Assembly: GCA_012799425.1 (NCBI GenBank)
Contig: JAAZLF010000382.1
Location: 1 to 5,133, forward strand
Reading direction: 5' to 3'
Length of the DNA: 5,133 nt
Origin: Actinomycetales bacterium
GTDB taxonomy: Bacteria > Actinomycetota > Actinomycetes > Actinomycetales > Dermabacteraceae
In this document: positions 3,930 through 5,133 of the stretch, piece after piece
Layout of the letters: each line of letters begins with the position of its first letter
Position numbering within the stretch: the stretch's first letter is position 1
Position numbers and translations under genes: made by a program
Notes under the pieces: model-generated
Seen by the model: only the letters and a program-made list of their open reading frames with translations
Database searches by the model: none
Told to the model about the DNA's origin: nothing

Positions 3930-5133
3930 ATGAGCGGAACACTGATGCTGCTGCTGGGCCTCCTCCTCGGCGCGACCCTCGGCGCGGTCGCGACCGGGCT
4001 GGTGATGCGCGAGCGCTCCCGGGCCGCGGAGCTGCGCCACCACTCGGCGGCCGACGCCTCCGGGCACCTGCTGCGCCTGGCCGATGAGCGCCATGAGCGG
4101 GACGTCGCCCGCCGTGATGCCGCCGAGGAGGAGCGGGAGGCGGAGCTGCAGCGCACGCTGGCGCCCATCACCGCGACGCTCTCCCACCTCGAGCGCTCGC
4201 TCGCGCGCTCCGAGGCCGCACGGATCGATGCCGAGGGGGCGCTGCGCTCCCACCTCGACCAGCTGGCACAGCGCGCGCAGTCCCTCGAGACGGGCACCAG
4301 CGCGCTGACCGCTGCGCTGCGCTCCCCGACGGCACGAGGGCGCTGGGGCGAGGTGCAGCTGCGACGGATCGTGGAGGCCGCGGGCATGCTCGAGCACGTC
4401 GACTTCACCGAGCAGCTCTCCGGCACGCGGGCCGACGGGAACGCCGGGCAGCGCCCGGACCTCGTCGTGCACCTCGCGGGAGACCGGCGCGTGGTGCTCG
4501 ATGCGAAAGCTCCGATGGACGCCTACCTCGATGCGACGGAGGAGACGGATCCCCAGCGCGCCATGGCACGCCGGAAGGCGCACGCGAAGGCGCTGCGCCA
4601 TCACGTGGGCGTCATCTCCGCGAAGGCGTACTGGAAGGCGCTCGGGGACACCCCGGAGTTCACGGTGCTCTTCGTGCCCAGCGACGGTGTGCTCGCGGCC
4701 GCCCTGGAGACGGATCCGGAGCTGCTCGAGGACGCCTTCGCGCGCGAGGTGGTGATCGCCTCCCCCGCCACCTTGATGGCGCTGCTGCGCACCGTCGCGC
4801 ACACCTGGCGCACAGATGCTCTGAACCGCGATGCCCGTGAGGTGCTCGACGCCGGCCGCGAGCTGCACCACCGCCTGGGCACGTTCACCGCGCACCTGGG
4901 CAAGGTGGGCCGTTCCCTGGATTCTTCCGTCGCCGCGTTCAACGAGGCGGTCGGTTCCCTGCAGTCGCGAGTGATGGTCACCGCCCGGCGCCTCGAGGAG
5001 CTCGAGCTGACCGGCACCCCGCTCGACGAGGTCGAGCAGCTCACCCGGCGCGCCCGCACCCTCGAGAACACGGAGATCGAAGACCTCGCGGAGTCCGGGA
5101 CACGCGCCAGCGCGGCAGGCGAGCAACGGTCGG
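3930..5133 (+). CDS. rmuC: DNA recombination protein RmuC, 3' end beyond the window
   Basis: RmuC is a predicted membrane-anchored nuclease-like protein of the PD-(D/E)xK superfamily; in E. coli its loss changes inversion rates at short inverted repeats. The visible 401 residues show an N-terminal hydrophobic anchor (5-26), a long charged coiled coil (about 28-130), then the core. Core landmarks are G-R-W-G-E (137-141), R-P-D (175-177), D-A-K (191-193, the DxK pair), FTVLFVPSD (244-252), SPATLMALLRTV (278-289) and a helical end with FNEAVGSLQSRV. These follow the family in order, with D177, D191 and K193 as the likely active-site residues. The frame is open to the last base, so the stop is missing, but most of the expected length is present. 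ATG 3930 is the first start after an in-frame TGA at 3915 and gives the membrane anchor; ATG 3945 is possible and would shorten it. There is no good Shine-Dalgarno. It may be co-transcribed with the PH-domain gene 57 bases upstream. Confidence 0.93.
   Translation, partial: MSGTLMLLLGLLLGATLGAVATGLVMRERSRAAELRHHSAADASGHLLRLADERHERDVARRDAAEEEREAELQRTLAPITATLSHLERSLARSEAARIDAEGALRSHLDQLAQRAQSLETGTSALTAALRSPTARGRWGEVQLRRIVEAAGMLEHVDFTEQLSGTRADGNAGQRPDLVVHLAGDRRVVLDAKAPMDAYLDATEETDPQRAMARRKAHAKALRHHVGVISAKAYWKALGDTPEFTVLFVPSDGVLAAALETDPELLEDAFAREVVIASPATLMALLRTVAHTWRTDALNRDAREVLDAGRELHHRLGTFTAHLGKVGRSLDSSVAAFNEAVGSLQSRVMVTARRLEELELTGTPLDEVEQLTRRARTLENTEIEDLAESGTRASAAGEQRS

Noticed and set aside
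3491..4426. Minus-strand Ser/Arg-rich open frame opposite the PH gene and rmuC
   Set aside because: Antisense to conserved protein sequence; Ser/Arg-rich composition typical of shadow frames.
2268..5126. A 952-codon open minus-strand frame spanning the WXG100-fusion gene, the PH gene and rmuC
   Set aside because: Everything upstream of 3323 is antisense to clear PH-domain and rmuC coding sequence, has an Arg/His/Gly/Gln-rich composition typical of a shadow frame, and the ribosome site plus WXG100 N-terminus fix the start at 3323.

Overview
The window is very GC-rich with strongly G/C-biased third codon positions. It lacks Shine-Dalgarno sequences before several genes and has TANNNT boxes placed for leaderless transcription. 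Together with the protein families present, this points to a high-GC actinobacterium. A Micrococcales/Brachybacterium-like organism is my guess from general sequence style, not a demonstrated assignment.

Layout from left to right. Bases 1-219 hold no gene I can support, but contain a 15-bp perfect hairpin (76-108) and a smaller T-flanked inverted repeat (196-221), both sensibly placed to end ychF transcription. On the minus strand lie ychF (1305 to 220, GTG start, universal ribosome-associated ATPase), an unrecognised soluble 274-aa protein (2202 to 1378), and a 351-aa protein with an N-terminal WXG100-type domain joined to a long hydrophobic, glycine-rich C-terminal half (3323 to 2268). After a 141-bp divergent intergenic region come two plus-strand genes: a 135-aa PH-domain-like protein (3465 to 3872) and rmuC (from 3930, running off the right end of the window).

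ychF and rmuC are ordinary housekeeping/genome-maintenance genes. The accessory part is the pair in between. The WXG100-fusion protein looks like a type VII (ESX/WXG) secretion substrate, possibly membrane-active, and its downstream neighbour could be a partner or an EspG-like chaperone. No secretion-machine gene (EccC-type ATPase, EccB/D/E, mycosin) and no small WXG100 partner is visible, so this is an orphan substrate locus as far as the window shows.

The most checkable oddities are an arginine in YchF at the position aligned with the conserved catalytic-loop histidine of E. coli YchF (His114), an 11-residue repeat forming the tail of the WXG100-fusion protein, and leaderless promoter geometry at two or three genes. 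I do not see a clearly new biological system here. The WXG100-fusion/274-aa pair is the best candidate for one.
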